A stretch of DNA of 9,637 nt from Helicobacter sp. (GCA_029264655.1 JARHZY010000139.1:1-9637); one strand, 5' to 3'; positions 1 through 6,360 are shown, counted from the first letter of the stretch. Made by a program: numbers and translations. The notes: generated by a model not told the origin, from the letters alone.

Positions 1-4
1 AAAA

Positions 5-121
5 ATGATAGCATTAGAGTTAAAAAGTGTATTAATCTTAGGAGTAAAACATAGTAAGGCTTGTTATATATTTTTTAGCGTTGTATTGTTTATGCTTTAT
101 GCAAACAACAAATATAAGTAA
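5..121 (+). CDS. possible 38-codon ORF or tail of an upstream gene
   Basis: ATG at 5-7 opens a 38-residue frame ending at TAA 119-121. The product would have one hydrophobic stretch (about residues 19-33) and a basic end. Only four bases precede the ATG, so a ribosome binding site cannot be judged, and the frame may simply continue from outside the window. I recognise no family. A chance ORF is about as likely as a real gene. Confidence 0.15.
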   Translation: MIALELKSVLILGVKHSKACYIFFSVVLFMLYANNKYK

Positions 122-441
122 GATTCTAACTTAATATACTTAAAATATCATGGATTTTTATTATTGTTAAGGATAGATGTAAAAGAATGAGTGGAAGAAT
201 AGGGATTTTAGGACTAAAATACAATAAGTAAATACTCTTACTATGCGAAATTATACTAAAGTTATTATTTGATAATAATTATATTAAGAGAAGTAGTATA
301 GCTATATATTTAGGGGCATATTGTAGTCTATTGTAATATAATAAGTGTTATATGGAAAAAATAATAATAACAATGAATAATACTTTAAGTTAAAATAAAA
401 TGACATATTATTTTATTAGTTCTTGTTATCATGCTTATTTA

Positions 442-464
442 TGATTTTGCTGTGTTGAAAATCA
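442..464. repeat. 7-bp inverted repeat upstream of the ABC promoter
   Basis: TGATTTT at 442-448 is matched by AAAATCA at 458-464 across a 9-base spacer. A further AAAATCA occurs at 474-480, directly before the -10 element. The placement, roughly 20-40 bases upstream of the -10 box, would suit a regulator binding site. In such AT-rich sequence a 7-bp match can arise by chance, and I recognise no regulator consensus. Confidence 0.3.
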
Positions 465-480
465 CAAAAATATAAAATCA

Positions 481-489
481 TGCTATAAT
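481..489 (+). promoter_or_regulatory. extended -10 promoter for the ABC transporter operon
   Basis: The element TGCTATAAT combines the extended TG with a perfect TATAAT hexamer (484-489). No TTGACA-like -35 is seen; AT-rich runs lie upstream, as is usual for the vegetative sigma factor of Helicobacter and Campylobacter. Transcription should begin near 496, leaving a leader of about 36 bases that contains the AAGGA ribosome binding site at 520-524. Confidence 0.65.
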
Positions 490-531
490 GTTAGGATTAA
501 TAAATTATTATATATTTATAAGGATAAGCTT

Positions 532-1353
532 GTGGATAGCATCTTAAAAGTAAATGGAGTGAGTAAGCATTATGCAAATATTATTGCTCTTGATAATGTG
601 AGTTTTACGTTAGAGCAAGGTGATATTTTTGGTCTTTTAGGGAGAAATGGTGGTGGCAAAACCACATTAATTAAAATTATTACTTCTATGCTATCTGATT
701 ATGCTGGGGATATAGAGTTTTTGGGTTATAATTTAAGAGATAAACATAACCTTATATTTTTTAAACAACATATTGCATATTTGCCAGATAGGGATTTTCT
801 ATATACACATATGAATGGTTTGCAAAGTATTGCATTTTTTCGCGATTTTTTTTCTGATTTTAACGCACAAAAAGCTTTAGAAATTTTTCGGTTGCTTGAT
901 GTAATACCAACACAAAAAATTGCTACAATGTCAAAAGGACAGACAGAAAAGCTAGCTCTTGCTCTTATGCTTGCTCGAGAAACAAAACTTTATATTTTTG
1001 ATGAACCTTTAGCAGGTGCTGATATTATTAGTCGTGATGAAATTTTTAAACTTATTGCTCAATATTGTATCCATGGAGCAACTATTATCGCAACACATTT
1101 AATTTCAAGTGTGGAAGCCATTATAAATAAAGCTCTATTTCTTAATAAAAAAACTATGGCATATGGTAGCAAAGAAGAGTTGTTGTATGGATTTGATAAT
1201 CTTGAAGATAGTTTTAGATATTATGCTGCAGATAATGTTTTAAAACCTATGTTACAGGCACAGGCAGCAGATAAACAGATTACAGAATCTATAGATAGCT
1301 TAGTAACACAAAATTCAAATACTACAGAACGTATTGATAATAAGAAGGAATAA
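532..1353 (+). CDS. ABC-2-type transporter ATP-binding protein
   Basis: This 273-residue cytoplasmic ATPase powers the permease encoded directly downstream. The nucleotide-binding motifs occur in order: Walker A GRNGGGKTT (37-45), Q-loop region YLPD with Asp86 where Gln is usual, signature MSKGQ (133-137), Walker B LYIFDEP (153-159), D-loop LAGAD (160-164) and switch His189 in ATHL. The SKGQ signature and the YLPD/E form of the Q-loop are common in exporters of the CcmA/YtrB type (COG1131), so a drug, lipid or peptide exporter is the best class-level guess; the substrate cannot be read. A polar tail of about 45 residues (from about 229) extends beyond the core. The start is GTG, supported by AAGGA seven bases upstream and by the promoter at 481-489. 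Its stop lies two bases before the permease ATG, so the two are co-transcribed. Confidence 0.9.
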   Translation: MDSILKVNGVSKHYANIIALDNVSFTLEQGDIFGLLGRNGGGKTTLIKIITSMLSDYAGDIEFLGYNLRDKHNLIFFKQHIAYLPDRDFLYTHMNGLQSIAFFRDFFSDFNAQKALEIFRLLDVIPTQKIATMSKGQTEKLALALMLARETKLYIFDEPLAGADIISRDEIFKLIAQYCIHGATIIATHLISSVEAIINKALFLNKKTMAYGSKEELLYGFDNLEDSFRYYAADNVLKPMLQAQAADKQITESIDSLVTQNSNTTERIDNKKE

Positions 1354-1355
1354 TT

Positions 1356-2117
1356 ATGCAAATAGTAAAACCAACATTAAAGACACATATAGCACATGCA
1401 TTAAAAATTTGTAAGCATGAATTTTTAATGTCAAGAGTTTTAGTGATTATTGTTTGCATACTCATAGGTATTGATATACTTATACTATTTACATGGGATA
1501 CAAGAAGCTCGAAAACATTATTTATATTATCATATGGTTTGCTAATTATGCAATATTTTACATTTTTTATATGCGGGATTACCTATGTCCTTAGTGCGGC
1601 AATAAGTTTTTATCAAGGGATTTTTGGCAAACAAGCTTATCTTACGCATGCTTTGCCTGTATATATTGAAACAATTATTTGTGCAAAAATATTAGTTTAT
1701 TTTTTATGGTTTTTAATAATATTTTCAGTTTTTATACTTACAATTTATATATTTGCAATGAAAAACAATATAGCTTGGAATTCTTTTGTTTCATTGCATA
1801 GTTTCATTTGGTTTATTATAATGTTCGTAATATTGATATTGCAAGAAATTGTCTATATATTTATGGTAGTAGCCCTTGTGCATCGTAAAAAAAGCTACAC
1901 GCTTTTTATTGGTATTTTAGTATATTTTACTATTAAAATATTAATAATGATTGTTGGTAGTTTATTATTTAGCTTGCTGCTAAAGCTAGACTTCATGCAA
2001 GCATATTCTAATACCTTTATTAATACCTTTATTCCTATTTGTTGCTTTAATGTTGTATTATTGTTATTATTTTATTTTGTATGCCATAGAATCATTAAAT
2101 ATAAGCTCTCACTCTAA
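1356..2117 (+). CDS. ABC-2-type transporter permease, six-helix membrane protein
   Basis: This very hydrophobic 253-residue protein has about six membrane segments, near residues 28-46, 55-82, 105-133, 149-174, 181-209 and 223-244. It should form the membrane channel for the ATPase encoded upstream. The loop SFYQGIFGKQAYLTHALPV (84-102) resembles the FY-x-x-L-F-x-x-E-G-Y-L-x-x-x-L-P-V motif that I associate with ABC permeases of gut Firmicutes; this is recalled, not searched. The start ATG has AAGGA at 1345-1349, six bases upstream, inside the end of the ATPase gene, which suggests coupled translation. No known substrate-specific partner gene is visible. Base composition is even more AT-rich than in folK-flhF or frd, although hydrophobic proteins favour such codons anyway. 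Confidence 0.82.
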   Translation: MQIVKPTLKTHIAHALKICKHEFLMSRVLVIIVCILIGIDILILFTWDTRSSKTLFILSYGLLIMQYFTFFICGITYVLSAAISFYQGIFGKQAYLTHALPVYIETIICAKILVYFLWFLIIFSVFILTIYIFAMKNNIAWNSFVSLHSFIWFIIMFVILILQEIVYIFMVVALVHRKKSYTLFIGILVYFTIKILIMIVGSLLFSLLLKLDFMQAYSNTFINTFIPICCFNVVLLLLFYFVCHRIIKYKLSL

Positions 2118-2130
2118 TCTTTTTATATTT

Positions 2131-2161
2131 AGCAAGATTCTAAAACAACATATTGCTTGCT
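2131..2161 (+). terminator. weak hairpin after the ABC permease gene
   Basis: AGCAAG (2131-2136) can pair with CTTGCT (2156-2161) across a 19-base loop, followed by a T/C-rich stretch (TTTCTGTCTCTC). It lies 14 bases after the permease stop. The stem is short, the loop long and the T tract broken, so termination here is only possible. Confidence 0.2.
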
Positions 2162-2195
2162 TTCTGTCTCTCTTGTGTTTTTATTAAGCATAAAT

Positions 2196-2204
2196 TGCTA
2201 CAAT
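2196..2204 (+). promoter_or_regulatory. extended -10 promoter for the ykgJ-like gene
   Basis: TGCTACAAT carries the extended TG and a near-consensus -10 (TACAAT, 2199-2204). Predicted transcription starts near 2211, about 26 bases before the ATG at 2237. This position is one reason to reject the longer frame that opens with TTG at 2153. Confidence 0.5.
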
Positions 2205-2236
2205 ATTATTATTTATTTTTTTACAGAGAATGGTTT

Positions 2237-2689
2237 ATGCAGATAAAAGCAGATAAAATATGTAATAATATAGATTCAAAACAAATTATGCAGAATCATA
2301 TAATACAACAAAAAGGCTTTCATTTTACATTTAATGCAGCAAAATGCAGTGAATGTGGTGGTAAATGTTGTTATGGTGAGAGTGGTTATATTTTTACAAG
2401 CATTGCAGAGATAGAGCAAATTAGTGCATTTTTGCATATACCATTTGAAGATTTTTGCTTGCGTTATATTAGAAAAGTTGGCACGAGATTTTCTTTAATT
2501 GAGAAAGAATGCAACGATAAAGCAAAAGGTATAAGTTGTGTATTTTTTGATGAGGAACGTTTGCAATGTGGAATTTATGCAGTTCGTCCAAAGCAGTGCC
2601 GCACATTTCCTTTTTGGAATATGTATAAAAATGGTAAGGGTGATTTGCCACAACGTTGTATAGGTGTTACCTTTCATAAAGAAGTATGA
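2237..2689 (+). CDS. YkgJ-family cysteine cluster protein (CxxCxxCC, putative metal binding)
   Basis: With this start the product is a 150-residue soluble protein. It has the family's N-terminal cluster C37-x2-C40-x3-C44-C45 followed by GESGYIF, then Cys74, Cys92, Cys101, Cys111, Cys121 (in RPKQCRTFPFW) and Cys141. This pattern identifies the YkgJ/UPF0153 family, thought to bind zinc or an iron-sulfur cluster; its biochemical role is not established. The frame is open back to TTG at 2153, but the added residues are hydrophobic and unlike the family, and a promoter (2196-2204) lies inside them. I prefer ATG 2237 with a weak AGAGA site at 2225-2229. ATG 2288 is possible and would still keep the whole cysteine domain, but it has no visible ribosome binding site. 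The TPR-protein gene starts 16 bases downstream, so they probably form an operon. Confidence 0.8.
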   Translation: MQIKADKICNNIDSKQIMQNHIIQQKGFHFTFNAAKCSECGGKCCYGESGYIFTSIAEIEQISAFLHIPFEDFCLRYIRKVGTRFSLIEKECNDKAKGISCVFFDEERLQCGIYAVRPKQCRTFPFWNMYKNGKGDLPQRCIGVTFHKEV

Positions 2690-2705
2690 AAATGGAGTGT
2701 TCATA

Positions 2706-4073
2706 ATGAGAGTAAATAAGATATTTATAAAATTTTCCCGTGTAAGCTTAGTATGTATTGCAATATTGCATATTAGCTGTGCCAATACAACAGATATTGC
2801 ACACATTGATACACAAGCGACACGCGAAGCTATCATAAAAGATACAAACGATTTTGCGATGTTGCAAGCAGCTGATTTTATGAATCAAGGGCTTTTTTCT
2901 GAAGCAATTGCTGTATATAAAAAACTTTACAAACAAACACAAGATGTTTATTTTTTAAAGCAAGTTGCTTTAGCCCAAAGTCAAGCAGGAGAGCTTGATT
3001 CTGCTGTGCAGACAGCACAACAATACCAAACATTAAGTAAAGATGTTGATGATTCAGACACAAATCTCATTATTGCAGAAGATCATGTGCGAAAAAAACA
3101 ATACAATTTAGCAATTATATTACTAGAAAAAAATATAGCTATAAATCCAAACTTGCAAACACATTATATTCTAAGCAATCTTTATCTCCAACAAAGAATG
3201 CCTAAAAAAGCCCTACCACACTTTATAAGTATCTATAATGATGAAATGAGTGCAGGCACAAAGTTAAAATTAGAAGCACTAAATCAAATAGTGTCAATTT
3301 ATTTGCAATCTAAAGAAATAGATAATGCCTTGCGTTATCTTAATGCATATATCGCAAGTAATGAATATAGCATTAATTTACAAAATTTTTTTGCCCTTTA
3401 TGCAAAAACCAATCGACTTGATATGTTGGAAGAGAATTTAAAAAAACGATTTCTTGATGATCAAAGCATAGAAAATGCACGCATGTTGGTATCTGTTTTT
3501 GTGCAGTTGAAGCATTACGAAAAAGCCATAACATTGCTAAAAGAGTATGATAATATACTTGGGGTTGATGGACAAGAGATGCTTATGCAAGTATATGTGG
3601 AGGATAAAGCGTTTCAAGAGGCAATGCAACTTGCAAAGCAATTATATAAGCAAACAAATCGCATAGAATTACTTGGATTGAGTGCAATTTACGAATATGA
3701 GGCTACCGCACATAAAAATAAAAAAAATTTGCAGCCAATTATTAGCACATTGCGAACAATGCTTACATTGCGAACAAAAGAGTTAAAAAATGCAAATCAG
3801 AATCTTACAAAAGATGATGCATTTTTTTATAATTTTTTAGGTTATTTAATGATTAATCATGATATTAATATTGACGAGGGTATGCAGTATGTAAGTAAGG
3901 CTCTTGCTATTGAGCCAACTTCTATTGAATATTTGGATAGTTTGGCTTGGGGATTCTATAAAAAAGGAGATTGCAAGCAAGCACAAGAAACTTTTAATCT
4001 TATCGCTACAGATAAGATAGAAACAAATCCAGAATTAATAGAGCATAGCACAGCCATTAAAACATGTAAATAG
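2706..4073 (+). CDS. TPR-repeat protein, probable lipoprotein
   Basis: This 455-residue protein begins with a basic stretch and a hydrophobic segment ending in ILHISC (Cys25), followed by ANTTD. That looks like a lipoprotein signal, but the -3 position is His rather than Leu/Val/Ile, so lipidation is likely, not certain. The remainder is alpha-helical TPR-like repeats, for example residues 52-106, 123-176, 190-218 and 258-315. It closes with the C-terminal unit NFLGYLMIN...YLDSLAWGFYKKG (376-421), which matches the N-x-L-G-Y/LDSLGW pattern of TPR lipoproteins in many proteobacteria. Such proteins scaffold other proteins at the cell envelope; the partner is unknown. ATG 2706 has GGAG at 2694-2697, eight bases upstream. 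The frame also opens at GTG 2664, inside the previous gene, but that would put 14 extra residues ahead of the signal peptide. Confidence 0.8.
   Translation: MRVNKIFIKFSRVSLVCIAILHISCANTTDIAHIDTQATREAIIKDTNDFAMLQAADFMNQGLFSEAIAVYKKLYKQTQDVYFLKQVALAQSQAGELDSAVQTAQQYQTLSKDVDDSDTNLIIAEDHVRKKQYNLAIILLEKNIAINPNLQTHYILSNLYLQQRMPKKALPHFISIYNDEMSAGTKLKLEALNQIVSIYLQSKEIDNALRYLNAYIASNEYSINLQNFFALYAKTNRLDMLEENLKKRFLDDQSIENARMLVSVFVQLKHYEKAITLLKEYDNILGVDGQEMLMQVYVEDKAFQEAMQLAKQLYKQTNRIELLGLSAIYEYEATAHKNKKNLQPIISTLRTMLTLRTKELKNANQNLTKDDAFFYNFLGYLMINHDINIDEGMQYVSKALAIEPTSIEYLDSLAWGFYKKGDCKQAQETFNLIATDKIETNPELIEHSTAIKTCK
3747..3782 (+). repeat. 18-bp in-frame tandem duplication within the TPR-protein gene
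   Basis: ACATTGCGAACAA occurs at 3747-3759 and again at 3765-3777, an 18-base (six-codon) period. It gives TLRTML followed by TLRTKE in the protein, in a linker region before the C-terminal TPR unit. The match is exact over 13 bases. It looks like a recent in-frame slippage duplication. Confidence 0.6.
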
Positions 4074-4090
4074 CTTATTTTGCCAACAAA

Positions 4091-4116
4091 ATGTTATTAA
4101 ATATAGAAAATAACAT
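4091..4116 (+). terminator. 8-bp hairpin after the TPR-protein gene, terminator-like
   Basis: ATGTTATT (4091-4098) pairs perfectly with AATAACAT (4109-4116) across a 10-base loop, 17 bases after the stop codon. The stem has one G-C pair and no T run follows, so it is a poor intrinsic terminator. The position after the gene is the main support. Confidence 0.25.
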
Positions 4117-4201
4117 ATCGTAGCACAAACCTTGATATAAATGAAATATAATATTCTAGAATAGAATCTATATTTTATGTTTCAAATTACTAATTTTTAG
4201 A

Positions 4202-4207
4202 TATAAT
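4202..4207 (+). promoter_or_regulatory. candidate -10 box for folK-flhF
   Basis: TATAAT in the context TTAGATATAATACA follows a T-rich stretch, as is common in Helicobacter vegetative promoters. It predicts a start near 4214 and a leader of about 68 bases. Two other TATAAT hexamers compete: 4147-4152 is farther away, and 4264-4269 would start transcription inside the GAGGAG ribosome site and is less likely. Confidence 0.4.
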
Positions 4208-4281
4208 ACAAATTTTACACTAAAAGTAAAGTTTTTATATTATGTGTTAGCTATAGTTAAGTTTATAATCGAGGAGTTTTT

Positions 4282-4752
4282 GTGAAAATATTTACAAAGC
4301 ATTTTCCATATATACAACGCAATTGTAAAGGTTATGCAAATATAGTAGTTTGGGGTATAGGTGCAAATATTGGGTATTGTATCAAAACTTTTGAGCAACT
4401 TTTTTCTTGTTTAGCAAACCATCCAAAAATCCAGATTCATAGCACAGCATATATTTATAAAAATCCACCATTTGGATATAGAATGCAACCAGATTTTTAT
4501 AACACAACAATTCTTTTTAGCACATCATTATGTTTGCGTGCCATTTTTACACTAATGTTTTATTTTGAGCGTAAATTTGGTAGAGAAAGAGTGCGGTTAT
4601 TCAAAAATGCAGCTCGCACTTTAGATATTGATTTGATTTTTTATGCTAAAAAACATGTTTGCTTACAACATATATGCATACCGCATAGAGATTATATAAA
4701 TCGTCAAAGTGTTTTAAATCCACTTACATTTCAATTAGGTTTATTTCAATGA
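4282..4752 (+). CDS. folK: 2-amino-4-hydroxy-6-hydroxymethyldihydropteridine pyrophosphokinase
   Basis: FolK transfers pyrophosphate from ATP to 6-hydroxymethyl-7,8-dihydropterin, a cytosolic step in folate synthesis before joining to p-aminobenzoate. The 156-residue product has the HPPK landmarks in order: IGANIG (26-31), a version of LGSNLG; the pterin-site segment NPPFGYRMQPDFYN (61-74); GRERVR (100-105) leading to ARTLDIDLIFY (111-121), with the Mg-binding pair Asp115 and Asp117 of the RTLDxD motif; and IPHRDYINRQSVLNPL (133-148). The length is normal for a single-domain HPPK. The GTG start at 4282 is set by a strong GAGGAG at 4271-4276, five bases upstream. Residues 1-18 before the first strand are longer than the family minimum. 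Its TGA overlaps the flhF ATG by four bases, so the two should be translated in a coupled way. Confidence 0.9.
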   Translation: MKIFTKHFPYIQRNCKGYANIVVWGIGANIGYCIKTFEQLFSCLANHPKIQIHSTAYIYKNPPFGYRMQPDFYNTTILFSTSLCLRAIFTLMFYFERKFGRERVRLFKNAARTLDIDLIFYAKKHVCLQHICIPHRDYINRQSVLNPLTFQLGLFQ

Positions 4753-6197
4753 AGCTTTATACTTATTCAGGAGAAACACCACCAGAGGCTTTAAAAAAAG
4801 CACAAAGTGTGCATGGAGATGAAGCTCTTATTATTGATAGTAAAGAGATTCGAAAAAAAACTTTAACAGAACCGGGTTTATATGAGGTTGTTGTTGCTGT
4901 GCAAGACAATGAAGTGCCAATCCCACAGCACGATGTTATTGCACCGCGTTCTAATAGTATCCAACAGCGATTAGACGAGATTGCACAAAAAGAGCTTGAA
5001 CGCAAAAGGGCACAAAAGAAACTCGATGTTTTTGATGATGAAATTAGCCGTCAATTAAGTCGTGCAGTTAAGGAGATTTCAGTATTATCTGGAGAGCTTG
5101 ATTCTGAAGATATCCATCTTGATTTTAGTCCAGATGCGACAAGTAGATTACAAACACAATCCAACAAATCCAATGCTTTACAAATGGCAAATCCATCAGT
5201 TTTACAGCAGACATCAAGCACATTAGAAACACTCAATAAACGCGTTGGCTCAAAATTACAAGAACAAAGAAATACACAAGGTGCAAACACTGAAGAATTA
5301 CGTGGAATTAAGCAAGAGCTTGATAAACTCAACGATAAACTAAAACTTATTCAAAATATGGTATGGGATGATAAAAGTCCAAAAAGTGAAGGCATTAATA
5401 TTCCGCATGAGTTTGCCGAGATTTATCGTATTGCAAAAAGCAGCGGTATTATTAAAAATCACCTTGATGCAATTATGAGTCTTAGTCTTGAGCTTATGCC
5501 GCTTAAAATGCGTGAAAATTCATTAACTATTAAACGTTATTTTAGAGAAGTTTTGCGGAAAATGGTATATTGCCGTCCAGAAAGTAAAGATATGACAAAA
5601 AAAATCATGATGCTTGTTGGACCAACTGGGGTTGGCAAAACTACTGCATTAGCGAAACTTGCTGCAAGATTTTCTCTTGAGAAAAAAGCAAAAGTCGGTA
5701 TTATAACGCTCGATAGTTATAGAATTGGTGCTTTACAGCAACTTGAATGGTATGCAGAGCGTATGCGTATTAGCATCCAAATGGTGGTAGCACCTGAAGA
5801 ATTTCTGCAAGCATTAGATTCATTGCGTTATTGTGATTATATTTTAGTTGATACTGCTGGAAGAAGCCAAAATGATGGTGAAAGAATTGCACAAATTAAA
5901 AAATATCTACAAGGAGATTATAAAATTAATACTTCACTTGTTATGAGTGCGACAACAAAATTTGAAGATTTGCGTGATATTTATGATGCTTTTGGTATTT
6001 TAAATCTTGATACACTCATATTTAGTAAGCTAGATGAAAGTCGTGGTTTAGGTAATATCTTTTCTCTTGCCTATGAGACAAAAAAACCAATTAGTTACTT
6101 TTCTATTGGACAAGAAGTGCCAACAGATTTAGTTGTTGCAACAAATGAAGCATTAGCTGATTGGCTCTTAGATGGTTTTATGAAACCTATTAGATAA
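4749..6197 (+). CDS. flhF: flagellar biosynthesis GTPase FlhF
   Basis: FlhF is a signal-recognition-particle-type GTPase that helps place and assemble polar flagella, acting at the cytoplasmic side of the cell pole. The 482-residue product begins with the typical basic N-terminal region (1-51). A charged, Gln/Ser-rich linker with likely coiled coil (about 155-205) follows, then the helical N domain (about 218-270) and the G domain. The GTPase motifs are clear: P-loop GPTGVGKTT (291-299), LDSYRIGALQQL (321-332), DTAGR (368-372), SKLDE (426-430, the TKxD position) and GQEVPTDL (454-461). The length is full and no key residue is missing. ATG lies in the ATGA overlap with folK, an arrangement also found in H. 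pylori (HP1036-HP1035). The usual partner flhG does not follow; frdC is next. An A8 run at 4853-4860 lies early in the gene. Confidence 0.96.
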   Translation: MKLYTYSGETPPEALKKAQSVHGDEALIIDSKEIRKKTLTEPGLYEVVVAVQDNEVPIPQHDVIAPRSNSIQQRLDEIAQKELERKRAQKKLDVFDDEISRQLSRAVKEISVLSGELDSEDIHLDFSPDATSRLQTQSNKSNALQMANPSVLQQTSSTLETLNKRVGSKLQEQRNTQGANTEELRGIKQELDKLNDKLKLIQNMVWDDKSPKSEGINIPHEFAEIYRIAKSSGIIKNHLDAIMSLSLELMPLKMRENSLTIKRYFREVLRKMVYCRPESKDMTKKIMMLVGPTGVGKTTALAKLAARFSLEKKAKVGIITLDSYRIGALQQLEWYAERMRISIQMVVAPEEFLQALDSLRYCDYILVDTAGRSQNDGERIAQIKKYLQGDYKINTSLVMSATTKFEDLRDIYDAFGILNLDTLIFSKLDESRGLGNIFSLAYETKKPISYFSIGQEVPTDLVVATNEALADWLLDGFMKPIR

Positions 6198-6233
6198 TTT
6201 CATTACAAGTAGAATGATAATCTATCTTATAAT

Positions 6234-6266
6234 TATAAATAATATTTATATTTCTAATTTTTTTTT
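6234..6266 (+). terminator. AT-only hairpin plus T tract after flhF
   Basis: TATAAAT (6234-6240) pairs with ATTTATA (6244-6250) over a 3-base loop, followed by TTTCTAA and nine consecutive T (6258-6266). The T tract suits intrinsic termination, but the stem has no G-C pair and the tract starts eight bases late. This is the best terminator candidate for folK-flhF. Confidence 0.35.
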
Positions 6267-6274
6267 ATATTAAA

Positions 6275-6309
6275 ATAGTATTATGTGTAACTTTTACACA
6301 TAATACTAT
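6275..6309. repeat. perfect 16-bp inverted repeat between flhF and frdC
   Basis: ATAGTATTATGTGTAA (6275-6290) and TTACACATAATACTAT (6294-6309) are exact reverse complements separated by CTT. On the + strand it is followed by TAAAAAAG, not a T run; on the - strand it is followed by four T. It lies about 52 bases upstream of the frd -10 box. It could be a structural terminator for either direction, or a dyad operator for a dimeric regulator of frd. I do not match it to a known Helicobacter consensus. Confidence 0.85.
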
Positions 6310-6360
6310 AAAAAAGCTTCAAAAATAAATTTCTAAAAGAATTTCAAAGTGAATATACCT

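Larger units (their letters stand above)
1..531. other. gene-poor AT-rich region upstream of the ABC transporter
   Basis: No reading frame on either strand looks like a conserved protein here. The longest + strand candidate is a 38-codon ORF (ATG at 5, stop at 119-121). It encodes a short hydrophobic peptide and might be the tail of a gene starting before the window. A 14-codon ORF starts at 187. These two ORFs share a short in-frame similarity, reported as a finding. I see no tRNA, rRNA or CRISPR structure. The last 100 bases hold an inverted repeat (442-464) and an extended -10 promoter (481-489) for the exporter genes. The rest could be eroded coding sequence, a small RNA gene or spacer; the sequence alone does not decide. 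Confidence 0.6.
4074..4281. other. intergenic region between the TPR-protein gene and folK
   Basis: This 208-base AT-rich gap holds an 8-bp inverted repeat (4091-4116), the 10-bp palindrome ATTCTAGAAT (4153-4162) and three TATAAT hexamers (4147-4152, 4202-4207, 4264-4269). I see no coding frame. It separates two transcription units on the same strand, so a weak terminator followed by a folK-flhF promoter is expected. Confidence 0.6.

Noticed and set aside
250..255. - strand TATAAT that could drive a gene to the left
   Set aside because: Such hexamers are frequent in this AT-rich stretch, and no - strand gene starts within the window to support it.
297..306. TATAGCTATA palindrome
   Set aside because: It is only 10 bases of mostly A/T in AT-rich DNA, not near a promoter or gene start; chance is the simpler explanation.
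2664..2705. GTG start giving a longer TPR protein
   Set aside because: It would place 14 residues before the signal peptide and start inside the ykgJ-like gene; ATG 2706 has a good GGAG site and puts the signal at the N-terminus.
2469..2942. Overlapping - strand reading frames opposite the ykgJ-like and TPR-protein genes
   Set aside because: They lie antisense to well-supported genes, resemble no family and have no ribosome binding sites; they are by-products of the opposite strand's codon use.
4264..4269. TATAAT directly before folK
   Set aside because: Transcription from it would start within or just after the GAGGAG ribosome binding site, leaving almost no leader.
4763..5332. - strand reading frames of 80 and 93 codons opposite flhF
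   Set aside because: They are fully inside flhF, are rich in Ser/Cys from antisense codon effects, and have no recognisable domain.
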